A stretch of 52,989 nt of DNA from Clostridiales bacterium (GTDB lineage Bacteria > Bacillota > Clostridia > Lachnospirales > CAG-274). Shown here one piece after another: positions 43,983 to 52,983 of the stretch. A model generated the notes under the pieces. It was given only the letters and a program-made list of their open reading frames with translations, was not told the DNA's origin and ran no database searches. Positions within the stretch are counted from its first letter, which is position 1. Every line of letters starts with the position of its first letter. The stretch spans positions 1 through 52,989 of the forward strand of contig JAJPZT010000019.1 in assembly GCA_021204175.1 (NCBI GenBank), in the 5' to 3' direction. A program made the translations under genes and the position numbers.

Positions 43983-45381
43983 AATTTCCAATGCCTTCAG
44001 GCGTATGCCCATAGGCAAAAAAATAACATATATATATGCGGGAATTTTTTCGGTTTCTCTTATAATTACTTCTATATTTATTTTTACCAATCTTTGGTAT
44101 TATTACAGAGATAACTCCAAAAAAGAGCTTGTAAACGCCATTGAGGATATTGAAGAGTTTATTGAAAATGACGGAGAAGTTACCGTTGAAAACATAAACT
44201 CCATAATCGGTGATAAAAACATAGAAGCAAGAATTATTATAAACAGCGGTATAACTCCCCCGGCTGCCACAAACCCTAAAATGAACCCGGATACTACCCA
44301 CAACGGCAGCAGCCGAAACGGCTTAAGAAGCTATGAATTTATGGGGGAAAAATATCTCTACAGCGAAAAATTTCTTCACCATAACGGCAATACCTATATG
44401 ATTCAGGTTTTCCGTCTTTATGAATACGAAACTAATACTCTGAGCTTCTTTGCACTGCTTTTTATAGTTGTAAACCTTTTGGGAATTGTTGCGGCGTATT
44501 TAATAGGCGTTTTAATAAGCCGAAAGTTTTTGAAGCCTGTTACAGATATAACCAAAACCGCCGATAAAATAAGCATTTCGGATCTGAACTTAAGAATACC
44601 TGTGCCCGAGGCAGAGGACGAGCTTCGAACCCTGACACTGACATTTAACGATATGATAGAGCGTCTTGAAGAGTCCTTTAACAATCAAAAGCAGTTTATT
44701 TCAGACGCTTCACACGAGCTTAGAACACCTATTTCCGTTATTCAGGGCTACGCAAACCTTATTTCCCGCTGGGGAAAAAGCGACCCGGATGTTCTTGATG
44801 AGTCGATTGCTTCCATAAAGTCGGAAACCGAGTATATGTCGGGAATGATTAATCAAATGCTTTATCTCGCAAAGAGCGAAAAGAAGGAAACAGAGGTTAA
44901 AAAGGCTGTTTTCAATTTAAGCGAGCTTGTTTCTGACATTCAAAAGGATTTTTCCGCAATGGATACAGACGCGGTTATGACCTGTCAAATTGAAGGAGAT
45001 TACATCTTTTACGGCGATGAAAACCTTATTAAACAGCTTATATATATATTTATAGAAAATGCCGTAAAATACGGAAAGCCCGAAAATAAAAAAATCCGCC
45101 TGTCACTGTGGGAGGAAAATTCGGATATTGTTATTGAAATTGCCGATAACGGCATAGGTATTCCCGAAGAGGATCAAAGCCGTATTTTCGAACGCTTTTA
45201 CAGGGGGGATAAGTCCAGAAACAAGGAAATCCCCGGAACTGGCTTGGGACTTTCCATAGGAAAGTGGATAGCCGAGGCTCATAACGGAAAAATCACTGTA
45301 GCCTCAAAGCTTGGCGAAGGCACAGCTTTCAGGGTAATTCTGCCCCAAACCGAGCCTTCAATCGAAGCCCTGCCGGGCTGA
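43960..45381 (+). CDS. Sensor histidine kinase
   Basis: This 473-residue kinase has two membrane helices (about residues 23-46 and 162-187) flanking an external sensor of roughly 115 residues, then HAMP (FLKPVTDITKTADKIS), HisKA with His252 (DASHELRTPISV), and the HATPase domain (N-box IFIENAVKYG, DNGIGI, GTGLGLSI). It resembles ArlS-type envelope sensors. It overlaps the response regulator by 23 bases and is followed by a terminator. Confidence 0.93.
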   Translation: MLKTMKNKISNAFRRMPIGKKITYIYAGIFSVSLIITSIFIFTNLWYYYRDNSKKELVNAIEDIEEFIENDGEVTVENINSIIGDKNIEARIIINSGITPPAATNPKMNPDTTHNGSSRNGLRSYEFMGEKYLYSEKFLHHNGNTYMIQVFRLYEYETNTLSFFALLFIVVNLLGIVAAYLIGVLISRKFLKPVTDITKTADKISISDLNLRIPVPEAEDELRTLTLTFNDMIERLEESFNNQKQFISDASHELRTPISVIQGYANLISRWGKSDPDVLDESIASIKSETEYMSGMINQMLYLAKSEKKETEVKKAVFNLSELVSDIQKDFSAMDTDAVMTCQIEGDYIFYGDENLIKQLIYIFIENAVKYGKPENKKIRLSLWEENSDIVIEIADNGIGIPEEDQSRIFERFYRGDKSRNKEIPGTGLGLSIGKWIAEAHNGKITVASKLGEGTAFRVILPQTEPSIEALPG

Positions 45382-45423
45382 AAAACAAAATTTTTACAAA
45401 ACAGCAATTCAAGATATAAAAAA

Positions 45424-45476
45424 TAGGATAGTATGCGGGATTATGAATTTCCTTGCTTCTATCCTTTTATTTTTAT
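45424..45476 (+). terminator. Terminator of the two-component operon
   Basis: AGGATAG (45425-45431) pairs with CTATCCT (45459-45465), followed by TTTTATTTTTATT. Confidence 0.78.
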
Positions 45477-45503
45477 TATAAAAATTTGAATTCTGCTTAA
45501 ATT

Positions 45504-45757
45504 TACTATAAAAGTGTTCTCAATGTCCAATCAGATGGCAAGCTTGTTTGCGTAGATGATTGGACATTAGAGAACCTAACCCGTATGAGCAACGTAGGGC
45601 GATAGCCCGGAGTGCGAATACAGGGGCGATAGGAATCGGAAAGATGTCCGAACGTCCGCCCTGATTTTTCAGAGAAAAATTCAAGGCGGGCGGGTTTTGC
45701 GTCAGCAAAACTTCTGATGCGGGAATGCGAAGCATGAAGCAATCGACTTTTATAGTA
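45504..45757. repeat. Repeat element A, copy 2
   Basis: This is a 254-base copy of the element at 8325-8645, in the same orientation. Its outer ends pair exactly over 12 bases (TACTATAAAAGT with ACTTTTATAGTA), although the outermost bases differ from copy 1. The left third is a long hairpin: GTTCTC, AATGTCCAATCA and their complements at GATGATTGGACATT...GAGAAC. The middle is copy-specific but again hairpin-forming (CGCCC.../GGGCG, GTTTTGC/GCAAAAC). It has no coding frame. Confidence 0.8.
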
Positions 45758-45843
45758 GGTGGTATCTGCAAAGCAGAAATGTAGGTTTACTAAGTTCCAT
45801 CTTCTGTCGCAAGAAAAAAACAAGATTTGACTGTGGAGTTTTA

Positions 45844-45852
45844 TGGTATAAT
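45844..45852 (+). promoter_or_regulatory. Extended -10 promoter of the first mgtA-like gene
   Basis: TGGTATAAT is an extended -10; TTGACT lies 14 bases upstream, too close for a standard -35. The leader of about 40 bases is too short for an M-box magnesium riboswitch. Confidence 0.55.
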
Positions 45853-45899
45853 ATATTGAAAAATAGTTAATTGAGTTTAGGCGAGGTGAAATTTAGGCT

Positions 45900-48479
45900 A
45901 TGAATAATGAGGGCTTTGAAGCGGCGGGGCTTAAGCGGGAGCAGGTTTCGGAAAGCAGGAAAAAATACGGCAGCAATGAACAGACAACCAAAAGGGAGAC
46001 TTCTGTTCTGTATTGTGTCAGAAGGGCTTTTATAAATCCCTTTTCGGTTATATTGTTTGTGCTGGGGGCTGTTTCGCTGCTTACGGATATACTTTTGCCG
46101 GCGGCATACGGACAGAGCCTTTCTTCTGTTGTTATTATAGGGACAATGCTTTTGCTCGGAGGTTTTGTCAGGCTTTTTCAAGAGCTTAAGGCGAAGGGCG
46201 TGGCTGATCGTCTTACGGATTTAACCCGAACAACTGTTTCCGTATGTCGGGACGGTGTTTGGCAGAAGGTTTGTTCCGACGAGCTTGTTGTGGGGGATTT
46301 AGTCCGAATAGAAGCCGGTGAGCGTGTTCCGGCGGATATTCAGCTTAGATTTGCTGAAGATTTGTTTGTTTCACAGGGAGTAATTACGGGAGAAAGCGGC
46401 AGCTTTGAGAAAAAGGCGGTATCTCCTAAGAAAAAGCCCGAAAAAATCGGTGATTATACAAATATTGCTTTTCAAGGCACATCTGTTACAGGGGGCAGAG
46501 GAGAGGGCGTTGTTAAAGCAGTTGGAGCAAACACTGTTTTCGGCGGTATGGATACCGAAAGGGCTGAACAGAAACGGGGTTTTGACAGGGGTACAGGTTC
46601 TATTGCATGGGTTCTTATTAAGTTTATGGCTGTTTTACTGCCTGTTGTGTTTGCCGCCTGCGGATTTACCAAGGGGAACTGGTTTGAAGCCTTTCTGTTT
46701 TCTCTTTCCGTTGCCGTAGGGCTGACGCCGGAGATGCTGCCTATGGTTGTGAATGCCTGTTTGGCAAAGGGCAGCTTTGAGATGTGGAAGGAGCAGACCG
46801 TTGTTAAAAATATAAATGCAATGCAGACACTGGGCAGTATGGACATACTGTGTGTAGACAAAACAGGAACTCTGACGGACGATACAATTATACTTGAATA
46901 TTATATGGACGTTTTGGGAAATGAAAGCCGAAAGGTTTTGGATTTGGCTTTTTTAAACAGTTATTTTCACAGCGGTGTAGGCAATCAGCTTGACACAACC
47001 CTTTTGAAGTGTTTCGATATGCCGAAGGACGGGCGGCATTTTAAAAACCTTTCGGAAAGCAGTGTTCTTTTGGATGAACAGCCCTTTGACTACAGTAACA
47101 AATATGCCGGGGTTCTGGTTAAAGGGGAAAATGAAAACATACATATTATAAAGGGAACGGTTAAAAATGTTGTTTCGAAATGTGACTATGTTGAATTTAA
47201 GGGTGAAGACATTCCCATTACGGAAAATATATTTGAAAGCGTGGGGGCTGTTGTAGACGAGCTGACAGAGGACGGTATGAAGGTTATTGCGGCGGCTTAC
47301 AGAAAAACCGGCGGAAGTGTTATAGATGAAAGTGCTGACGGTTTTATACTTGCCGGGTATTTAGCCTTTTTTGACGCCCCCAAGAAAACCGCCGCCGATA
47401 CAATCAGCCGCCTTAAAAGGCTTAAAACAGATGTTCGTGTTTTGACAGGAGACGATTTAAAAACCACCCTTTCAGTTTGCTCACGTTTGGGAATTGAAAC
47501 GGAATTTGTTTTGACAGGTGAAGCTTTTGAAAACCTGTCTGAAAACGAGCTTCCTCTTTCCGTGGAAAAAACAAAGGTTTTTGCCGAGCTTACACCGAGA
47601 CAGAAGGCTGAAATAATCGAAATATTACAGAAAAACGGTCATACAGTGGGCTTTATGGGAGACGGTATGAACGACCTTCCGGCAGAATTAAAAGCCGGTG
47701 TGGGAATTTCCGTAGACACAGCCGCCGACGCCGTAAAGGAAAGCTCCGACGTGATTTTGCTTAAAAAGGATTTAAAGGTTTTGGAGCAAAGTATTCGGGA
47801 GGGCAGAAAGGCCTTTGCAAATATGACAAAATATATTAAAATTACAGCTTCGTCCAATTTCGGAAATATCTGCGCCGTTGTTGCCGCAAGTATTTTTCTG
47901 CCCTTTCTTCCAATGACATCGCTTCAGCTTCTGCTTCTTAATCTTTTGTATGATATTCTTTGCCTTATTTTGCCTTGGGACAATGTTGACAGTGAGCAGC
48001 TCGAAAAGCCAATTAAATGGGGCGGCAAAAGCTTAGGCAGATTTATGATGAGGTTCGGGCCTATAAGCTCCGTTTTTGATGTCTTGACATTTGCCTTTTT
48101 ATATTTTGTGCTTTGTCCGAAGGTCTGCGGAGGGACATTTTCACAGCTTGACACAGGGGGACAGCTTGCCTTCGCCGCTGTTTTTCAAACAGGCTGGTTT
48201 TTGGAGTCTATGTGGACACAGGTTCTCATTCTTCATCTGCTCAGAACTGATAAAATTCCATTCGTTCAAAGCAAGCCTTCAAGTGCGGTGTTTTTTGTTA
48301 CAATAACGGGTATTATTTTATTTACGGTTTTAACCGCCACGCCTTTGGGAGACTGTTTGGGGCTTACTTCCCTTCCGGCTGAATATTATTGCTTTCTTGT
48401 AATTAATGTGATTTCCTATTTGGTTTTCGTAAGTGCCGCAAAATATTTTTATTCGAAAAAATACAGGGAACTTTTGTAG
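45900..48479 (+). CDS. Magnesium-type P-type ATPase, divergent paralogue 1
   Basis: This 859-residue P3B-type ATPase has VITGESGSF (actuator), PEMLP in the transport helix, phosphorylation Asp320 in VDKTGTLTDD, GDGMND, and the C-terminal helices ending with NLLYDILCLILPWDNVD. It should import Mg2+ like MgtA. It is shorter than usual and more divergent than the second copy at 49815: the hinge reads LPAELKAGVGIS where most P-ATPases have a conserved ADxGI Asp. The nucleotide-domain KGA motif is KGT. It is co-transcribed with a winged-helix regulator 12 bases later. Confidence 0.88.
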   Translation: MNNEGFEAAGLKREQVSESRKKYGSNEQTTKRETSVLYCVRRAFINPFSVILFVLGAVSLLTDILLPAAYGQSLSSVVIIGTMLLLGGFVRLFQELKAKGVADRLTDLTRTTVSVCRDGVWQKVCSDELVVGDLVRIEAGERVPADIQLRFAEDLFVSQGVITGESGSFEKKAVSPKKKPEKIGDYTNIAFQGTSVTGGRGEGVVKAVGANTVFGGMDTERAEQKRGFDRGTGSIAWVLIKFMAVLLPVVFAACGFTKGNWFEAFLFSLSVAVGLTPEMLPMVVNACLAKGSFEMWKEQTVVKNINAMQTLGSMDILCVDKTGTLTDDTIILEYYMDVLGNESRKVLDLAFLNSYFHSGVGNQLDTTLLKCFDMPKDGRHFKNLSESSVLLDEQPFDYSNKYAGVLVKGENENIHIIKGTVKNVVSKCDYVEFKGEDIPITENIFESVGAVVDELTEDGMKVIAAAYRKTGGSVIDESADGFILAGYLAFFDAPKKTAADTISRLKRLKTDVRVLTGDDLKTTLSVCSRLGIETEFVLTGEAFENLSENELPLSVEKTKVFAELTPRQKAEIIEILQKNGHTVGFMGDGMNDLPAELKAGVGISVDTAADAVKESSDVILLKKDLKVLEQSIREGRKAFANMTKYIKITASSNFGNICAVVAASIFLPFLPMTSLQLLLLNLLYDILCLILPWDNVDSEQLEKPIKWGGKSLGRFMMRFGPISSVFDVLTFAFLYFVLCPKVCGGTFSQLDTGGQLAFAAVFQTGWFLESMWTQVLILHLLRTDKIPFVQSKPSSAVFFVTITGIILFTVLTATPLGDCLGLTSLPAEYYCFLVINVISYLVFVSAAKYFYSKKYRELL

Positions 48480-48491
48480 GAGGGCGAGACT

Positions 48492-48986
48492 GTGAAGAAA
48501 AATATAGAATTTATAAATATGGATTTTTCGACCCTTTCCTACTTAAAGGAAAAGCTTAAGGCTGCGCCGTCAAGTGTAAAATGTGCTGAGGAATTATTGT
48601 CGGCACTGTTCTCTTTGGAAGAGGGAGCTTCCGAAAGCATTATGCTTCAGCTTGGAGAAACTGAACTTTCGCAGACTAAGTCAGAAATTGTCTGCGGAGA
48701 GCTTCATATTTTTCCTTTGACACGAAGGGTTCAAAGAGGGCAGACGGAAATTATTTTAACCCCCAAGGAATTTGATATTTTGCTGTTTTTGGCTAAAAAC
48801 AGAGGAGAGGTTTTCACAAAGGAGCAGATATACAAGGCGGTTTGGGACGCAGAATATCTTATGGACGACAGCAATATTATGGCTTTTATACGAAAGCTCC
48901 GCAAAAAAATAGAACCCCACCCGGACTCGCCGGAATACATAATTACAATATGGGGAATAGGATATAAGTTTAATGATGTAATTTGA
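48492..48986 (+). CDS. Winged-helix regulator without receiver domain
   Basis: This 164-residue protein has a C-terminal OmpR/PhoB winged helix (LTPKEFDILLFLAKNRGEVFTKEQIYKAVW, SNIMAFIRKLRKKI, IITIWGIGYKF) from about residue 68. The N-terminal 65 residues are not a normal receiver: there is no phospho-acceptor pocket, so it is probably not controlled by a histidine kinase. It starts with GTG after GGAGGG and follows the first mgtA-like gene. It may control the magnesium genes; the signal is unknown. Confidence 0.85.
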   Translation: MKKNIEFINMDFSTLSYLKEKLKAAPSSVKCAEELLSALFSLEEGASESIMLQLGETELSQTKSEIVCGELHIFPLTRRVQRGQTEIILTPKEFDILLFLAKNRGEVFTKEQIYKAVWDAEYLMDDSNIMAFIRKLRKKIEPHPDSPEYIITIWGIGYKFNDVI

Positions 48987-49016
48987 AAAAATGTTTTACG
49001 GATTTCTTGTTAAAGT

Positions 49017-49064
49017 GCAAGGAAATCGCAAGGTTTTAACCCTGTGATTATCCTTGCTTTTTTT
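49017..49064 (+). terminator. Terminator between the regulator and mgtC
   Basis: GCAAGG and CCTTGC enclose an inner stem (ATCGCAAGG/CCCTGTGAT) and are followed by seven T. It divides the magnesium block into two transcripts. Confidence 0.85.
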
Positions 49065-49106
49065 GTAGAATAAAAGAAGTTAAGGAAGTTAAAGGAGGCA
49101 ATTATT

Positions 49107-49784
49107 ATGGCTTATATTGATTTTATTTTGAGAATAATCCTGTCTTTAATACTGGGCTTTGCCGTAGGCTTGGAAAGACAGATGACAGGGCATACGGCAG
49201 GTATACGCATAAATGTGCTTATAAGTATGGGTGCCTGCTTTTTTACACTTTTCCCCTTACTTTACGATTCGGAGCAGACCTTCAGAGTTGCTGCGGCTAT
49301 TATTCAAGGGGTGGGCTTTCTTTGCAGCGGTGTAATATTTAAAGAAAGCGCATCTGTCAGAGGCATAAACACAGCGGCTACACTGTGGTGTACTGCGGCG
49401 GTGGGAGTTTTGTCAAGCTCGGGAAAATACTTTACCGCGGTTATTGCAGCCGGAATTTTGATAATTTCAAATTTAGCCCTAAGGCCCTTGGCTAAAAAAA
49501 TAAACCCTGTTATAGCAGAGGAAGAAAACGAAAAAAGATACAGAATTTCCGTCACCTGTTCGGAAAAAGCGGAGCATAATCTTCGCATGCAGCTTATTAA
49601 CGGAAATTCCTGTAAAACACTGTATCTTGCAAGCTTGGAAAGCGGAGATGTTGTAGGGGATAAGGTTGAAATTGTTGCGGAATATGATTCAAGCGGAAAG
49701 CCCAAAAATAGGGTGTTGGAAAATATCGTCGGGCAAATGCTTGCTTCACCGGAGGTTGTAAGTGCCGGGTGGGAAGTTTTATAA
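49107..49784 (+). CDS. mgtC: MgtC/SapB family membrane protein
   Basis: This 225-residue protein has an N-terminal MgtC domain with four to five helices (GFAVGLERQMTGHTAGIRINVLISMGA split over positions 16-42, and the GVIFKESASVRGINTAATLW motif) and a C-terminal ACT-like cytoplasmic domain. In Salmonella MgtC helps growth at low Mg2+ and inhibits the F-ATPase. A strong AAAGGAGG precedes the ATG. It is directly upstream of a P-type Mg ATPase, as in Salmonella mgtCBR. Confidence 0.93.
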   Translation: MAYIDFILRIILSLILGFAVGLERQMTGHTAGIRINVLISMGACFFTLFPLLYDSEQTFRVAAAIIQGVGFLCSGVIFKESASVRGINTAATLWCTAAVGVLSSSGKYFTAVIAAGILIISNLALRPLAKKINPVIAEEENEKRYRISVTCSEKAEHNLRMQLINGNSCKTLYLASLESGDVVGDKVEIVAEYDSSGKPKNRVLENIVGQMLASPEVVSAGWEVL

Positions 49785-49814
49785 TAGCAGATTTTTTTGA
49801 GAGGAGGAAACATT

Positions 49815-52589
49815 GTGAAAAAAATAAACAAAAAAGAAAGCAGAAATGAGCTTTGCCGAATAACAGAAAAAGCTGTTATTCGTGACAAACAAAACAGCCG
49901 CATAGCCTTTGCGGCGGAAAACCCTGTTGGATTGGTTCTTGAAGGGCTGAATACAGCCTTAACGGGCTTAAGCGAAGAGGAGGTCACAGACAGCCGTTCT
50001 CTTTACGGCTCAAACCGTGTTACAAAAGAGAAAAAGAAGTCACTGCCTAAGCGCTTGATTGGGGCTTTTATAAATCCATTTACGGCAATATTGTTTTGTC
50101 TGGCTGCTGTTTCCATAGTGACGGATATGATTTTGCCTGCTTTTTCGCTGCTTGGCTGTGAACCGGCGGATTTTGACTGTCTTACGGTTGTTATTATACT
50201 GACTATGGTTGTTATTTCCGGTACTCTTCGTTTCGTTCAGGAATCACGAAGCGGAAATGCGGCGGAAAAGCTGTTGGCAATGATTACCACAACCTGTACT
50301 GTTACACGAAAATATGCCCCTAAGTCGGAAATTCCCCTTGACGAGGTGGTTGCGGGAGATATTATTCATCTGTCAGCCGGAGATATGATTCCTGCAGATG
50401 TAAGAATTTTAGAAGCAAAGGATTTGTTTGTAAGCCAGTCTGCTTTAACGGGAGAAAGCGAGCCTGTAGAGAAAACTGCTTTTACATCGAAAAAAGAGAA
50501 AACAATTACGGACTATCCCAACATTGCATTTATGGGCAGCAGTGTAATTTCCGGAAGTGCCTCAGCTGTCGCAGTCTGTGTAGGCGACAATACACTGTTC
50601 GGCTCTATGGCGTCGGCTGTTGCCGGAGAAGCATCGGAAACGAGCTTTACAAAGGGAGTAAACGCCGTTTCCTGGGTTCTGATTAGATTTATGATGATTA
50701 TGGTTCCTTTGGTATTTATTGTAAACGGCTTAACAAAGGGCAGCTGGCTGTCGGCTTTTCTTTTCGGAATATCCATTGCCGTAGGTCTTACGCCGGAAAT
50801 GCTGCCTATGATTGTAACAACCTGCCTTGCGAAAGGGGCTGTTTCAATGAGCAAAAAGAAAACTATAGTAAAAAATCTTAACTCTATTCAAAATTTCGGA
50901 GCAATAGACATTCTCTGTACCGACAAAACAGGTACACTTACTCAGGACAAGGTCGTTTTGGAATATCACTTAAACATAAACGGCGAAGAGGACAGTCGGG
51001 TTTTGCGTCACGCATACCTTAACAGCTACTTTCAAACAGGCTACAAAAACCTTATGGATTTAGCCATAATTCAAAAAACGGAAGAGGAGGAAAAGGAAAA
51101 TCCTACACTAACAGATTTGTCGGAAAGCTATGTTAAGGTAGATGAGATACCCTTTGACTTTGCAAGGCGGCGGCTGACTGCCGTTGTTCAAGATAAGAGC
51201 GGCAAAACCCAAATGATAACAAGGGGAGCTGTTGAAGAAATGCTTTCAGTCTGTTCATTTGCGGAAATCGACGGAGAGGTTAAGCTGCTGGGAGATGATG
51301 TTCAAAACAGAATACTCAGGACAGCGGAGGATTTAAACGAAAAGGGCTTCAGAGTTTTGGCTGTTGCCCATAAAACAAACCCTTCGGCTGTTGGTGCCTT
51401 CGGTGTAAAGGACGAAAAGGATATGGTTCTTATAGGATATTTGGCTTTTCTCGATCCGCCGAAGGAATCGACAGCTGAGGCAATAAAAGCCTTAAAGAAC
51501 CACGGTGTGGCAACAAAAATTTTAACAGGAGATAATGACAAGGTAACCCGAACTGTCTACAAACAGGTAGGTCTTTATGCCGAAAATATGATTTTGGGTT
51601 CTGATATTGAAAATATGGACGACGTGGAGCTTGGAAAAATTGCCGAGAAAACGGATATTTTTGCAAAGCTGACCCCAAACCAAAAAGCACGTATAGTGTC
51701 TGTTCTTCGTGAAAACGGTCACACGGTTGGCTTTATGGGAGACGGAATAAACGACGCCGCAGCTATGAAAGCCGCCGATATAGGAATTTCCGTAGATACG
51801 GCGGTGGACGTGGCAAAGGAATCGGCGGATATTATACTCTTGGAAAAGGATTTGACCGTATTGGAAGAGGGAATTATCGAAGGCAGAAAAACCTATGCAA
51901 ATATGATAAAATACATAAAAATGACAGCTTCATCAAATTTCGGAAATATGTTTTCCGTTCTTGCGGCTTCGGCGCTGCTGCCCTTCCTGCCTATGATGAG
52001 CATACACCTTATTTTCCTAAATCTTATCTATGACCTGAGCTGTACGGCAATCCCCTGGGATAACGTAGACGAGGAATTTATTGCCCTTCCACGAAAATGG
52101 GACGCTTCAAGTGTAGGCAGCTTTATGCTATGGATAGGCCCTACAAGCTCGATATTTGACTTTACAACCTACATTTTTATGTACTTCCTGTTTTGCCCTA
52201 TGTTTGTTTCCGGCGGTGTTCTTTATAACGACCTTGCGGCACATTTCAGCGGAGCAGAGCTTGCGGCTGTACAGTTTAAATATATGGCAATGTTTCAAGC
52301 CGGCTGGTTTGTGGAGTCAATGTGGAGCCAAACCCTTGTTATTCATATGATCAGAACCCCCAAGCTGCCATTTATACAAAGTCACGCTTCGGCTTCCGTA
52401 ACTCTGCTGACTATGACGGGAATTGCAGTTCTGACGGCTATTCCCTTCACACCCTTAGGCGCAATGCTGGGCTTCACGCCTCTGCCCTTCAGCTATTTTG
52501 CCTACCTTCTGCCCTGTATTCTGCTCTATATGCTTTTGGCAACAAGTCTTAAAAAAGCCTATATCCGTCATTACGGAGAACTTTTGTAA
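49815..52589 (+). CDS. mgtA: Magnesium-translocating P-type ATPase, MgtA type
   Basis: This 924-residue P3B ATPase has [19 protein letters not shown] in the transport helix, phosphorylation Asp370 in [10 protein letters not shown], the RGAVEEM nucleotide motif, [18 protein letters not shown], and ten predicted helices. It imports Mg2+ at low external concentration. It starts with GTG at 49815, seven bases after AGGAGG; an upstream TTG at 49797 overlaps that site. Unlike paralogue 1 it keeps all conserved hinge residues. It lies in mgtC-mgtA-small peptide, a second Mg operon next to the first. Confidence 0.95.
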   Translation: MKKINKKESRNELCRITEKAVIRDKQNSRIAFAAENPVGLVLEGLNTALTGLSEEEVTDSRSLYGSNRVTKEKKKSLPKRLIGAFINPFTAILFCLAAVSIVTDMILPAFSLLGCEPADFDCLTVVIILTMVVISGTLRFVQESRSGNAAEKLLAMITTTCTVTRKYAPKSEIPLDEVVAGDIIHLSAGDMIPADVRILEAKDLFVSQSALTGESEPVEKTAFTSKKEKTITDYPNIAFMGSSVISGSASAVAVCVGDNTLFGSMASAVAGEASETSFTKGVNAVSWVLIRFMMIMVPLVFIVNGLTKGSWLSAFLFGISIAVGLTPEMLPMIVTTCLAKGAVSMSKKKTIVKNLNSIQNFGAIDILCTDKTGTLTQDKVVLEYHLNINGEEDSRVLRHAYLNSYFQTGYKNLMDLAIIQKTEEEEKENPTLTDLSESYVKVDEIPFDFARRRLTAVVQDKSGKTQMITRGAVEEMLSVCSFAEIDGEVKLLGDDVQNRILRTAEDLNEKGFRVLAVAHKTNPSAVGAFGVKDEKDMVLIGYLAFLDPPKESTAEAIKALKNHGVATKILTGDNDKVTRTVYKQVGLYAENMILGSDIENMDDVELGKIAEKTDIFAKLTPNQKARIVSVLRENGHTVGFMGDGINDAAAMKAADIGISVDTAVDVAKESADIILLEKDLTVLEEGIIEGRKTYANMIKYIKMTASSNFGNMFSVLAASALLPFLPMMSIHLIFLNLIYDLSCTAIPWDNVDEEFIALPRKWDASSVGSFMLWIGPTSSIFDFTTYIFMYFLFCPMFVSGGVLYNDLAAHFSGAELAAVQFKYMAMFQAGWFVESMWSQTLVIHMIRTPKLPFIQSHASASVTLLTMTGIAVLTAIPFTPLGAMLGFTPLPFSYFAYLLPCILLYMLLATSLKKAYIRHYGELL

Positions 52590-52602
52590 AGGAGGAAAAA
52601 TT

Positions 52603-52752
52603 ATGATTTTAACAAATATTTTTATAAATCTATTCGGAAAAAACGAACTTCTCGGCTTAAATATGGGTTTCTGGGTATCTATGGCAGCCGTGTTATTAAT
52701 CGTTGCCGCTATGAATATACTGTTTTGGTGCCTAAAGCCAACCCAAAAATAA
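52603..52752 (+). CDS. 49-residue membrane peptide after mgtA
   Basis: A short frame begins with ATG at 52603, directly after a strong AAAGGAGG and 13 bases after the mgtA stop. It encodes an N-terminal amphipathic stretch and one clear membrane helix (about residues 21-43, GFWVSMAAVLLIVAAMNILF) with a basic end (KPTQK). In enterobacteria the short membrane peptides MgtR (mgtCBR operon) and MgtS control stability of MgtC, MgtB or MgtA. Position and architecture suggest an analogous, non-homologous regulator here. It was not matched to a known family. Confidence 0.72.
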   Translation: MILTNIFINLFGKNELLGLNMGFWVSMAAVLLIVAAMNILFWCLKPTQK

Positions 52753-52773
52753 TTCGCCGTCTGCATCAAAATT

Positions 52774-52886
52774 ATGACCAACGGCGCTGTATTTAACAAC
52801 GCCCCATTCAGTAAGAGTTTACACTCCTGCTGAGGAAAGGAAGTCCCGCCGCCTTAAAAGGGCGTGGGACTTCCTTTGTTGGTTGT
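52774..52886. repeat. Repeat element B, copy 2
   Basis: This is a second copy of the element at 10300-10409 in the same orientation. ACCAAC (52777-52782) pairs with GTTGGT (52878-52883). The long internal stem is AAGGAAGTCCC/GGGACTTCCTT where copy 1 has AAGTAAGTCCC/GGGACTTACTT, so the T-to-G change on one arm is matched by A-to-C on the other. The first internal hairpin is more degenerate here. Confidence 0.78.
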
Positions 52887-52943
52887 GTGGCAGGAAAAAT
52901 AAAACCACCTGCTATGCAGGTGGACCCCAGCAGTTTCAGCTTC
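52883..52943 (-). repeat. Repeat C, right copy, inverted
   Basis: This is the reverse complement of bases 1-55, including the CCACCTGC/GCAGGTGG hairpin with its T run on the minus strand. It would terminate transcription coming from beyond the right window edge. Confidence 0.75.
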
Positions 52944-52949
52944 AAGTAG

Positions 52950-52983
52950 AAAATAAAAACCTCCTGTGTTAAAATAGAGGTGG
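52950..52983 (-). terminator. Second terminator-like hairpin at the right edge
   Basis: On the minus strand ACCTC and GAGGT enclose a 12-base loop and are followed by TTTTATTTT. It suggests a leftward gene just outside the window. Confidence 0.45.

Noticed and set aside
45506..45823. 105-codon minus-strand frame across repeat element A copy 2
   Set aside because: It is Arg/Ser-rich with no family resemblance, and the frame is not conserved with copy 1.
45853..45899. M-box magnesium riboswitch upstream of the first Mg ATPase
   Set aside because: Only about 40 leader bases are available, far fewer than the family needs.
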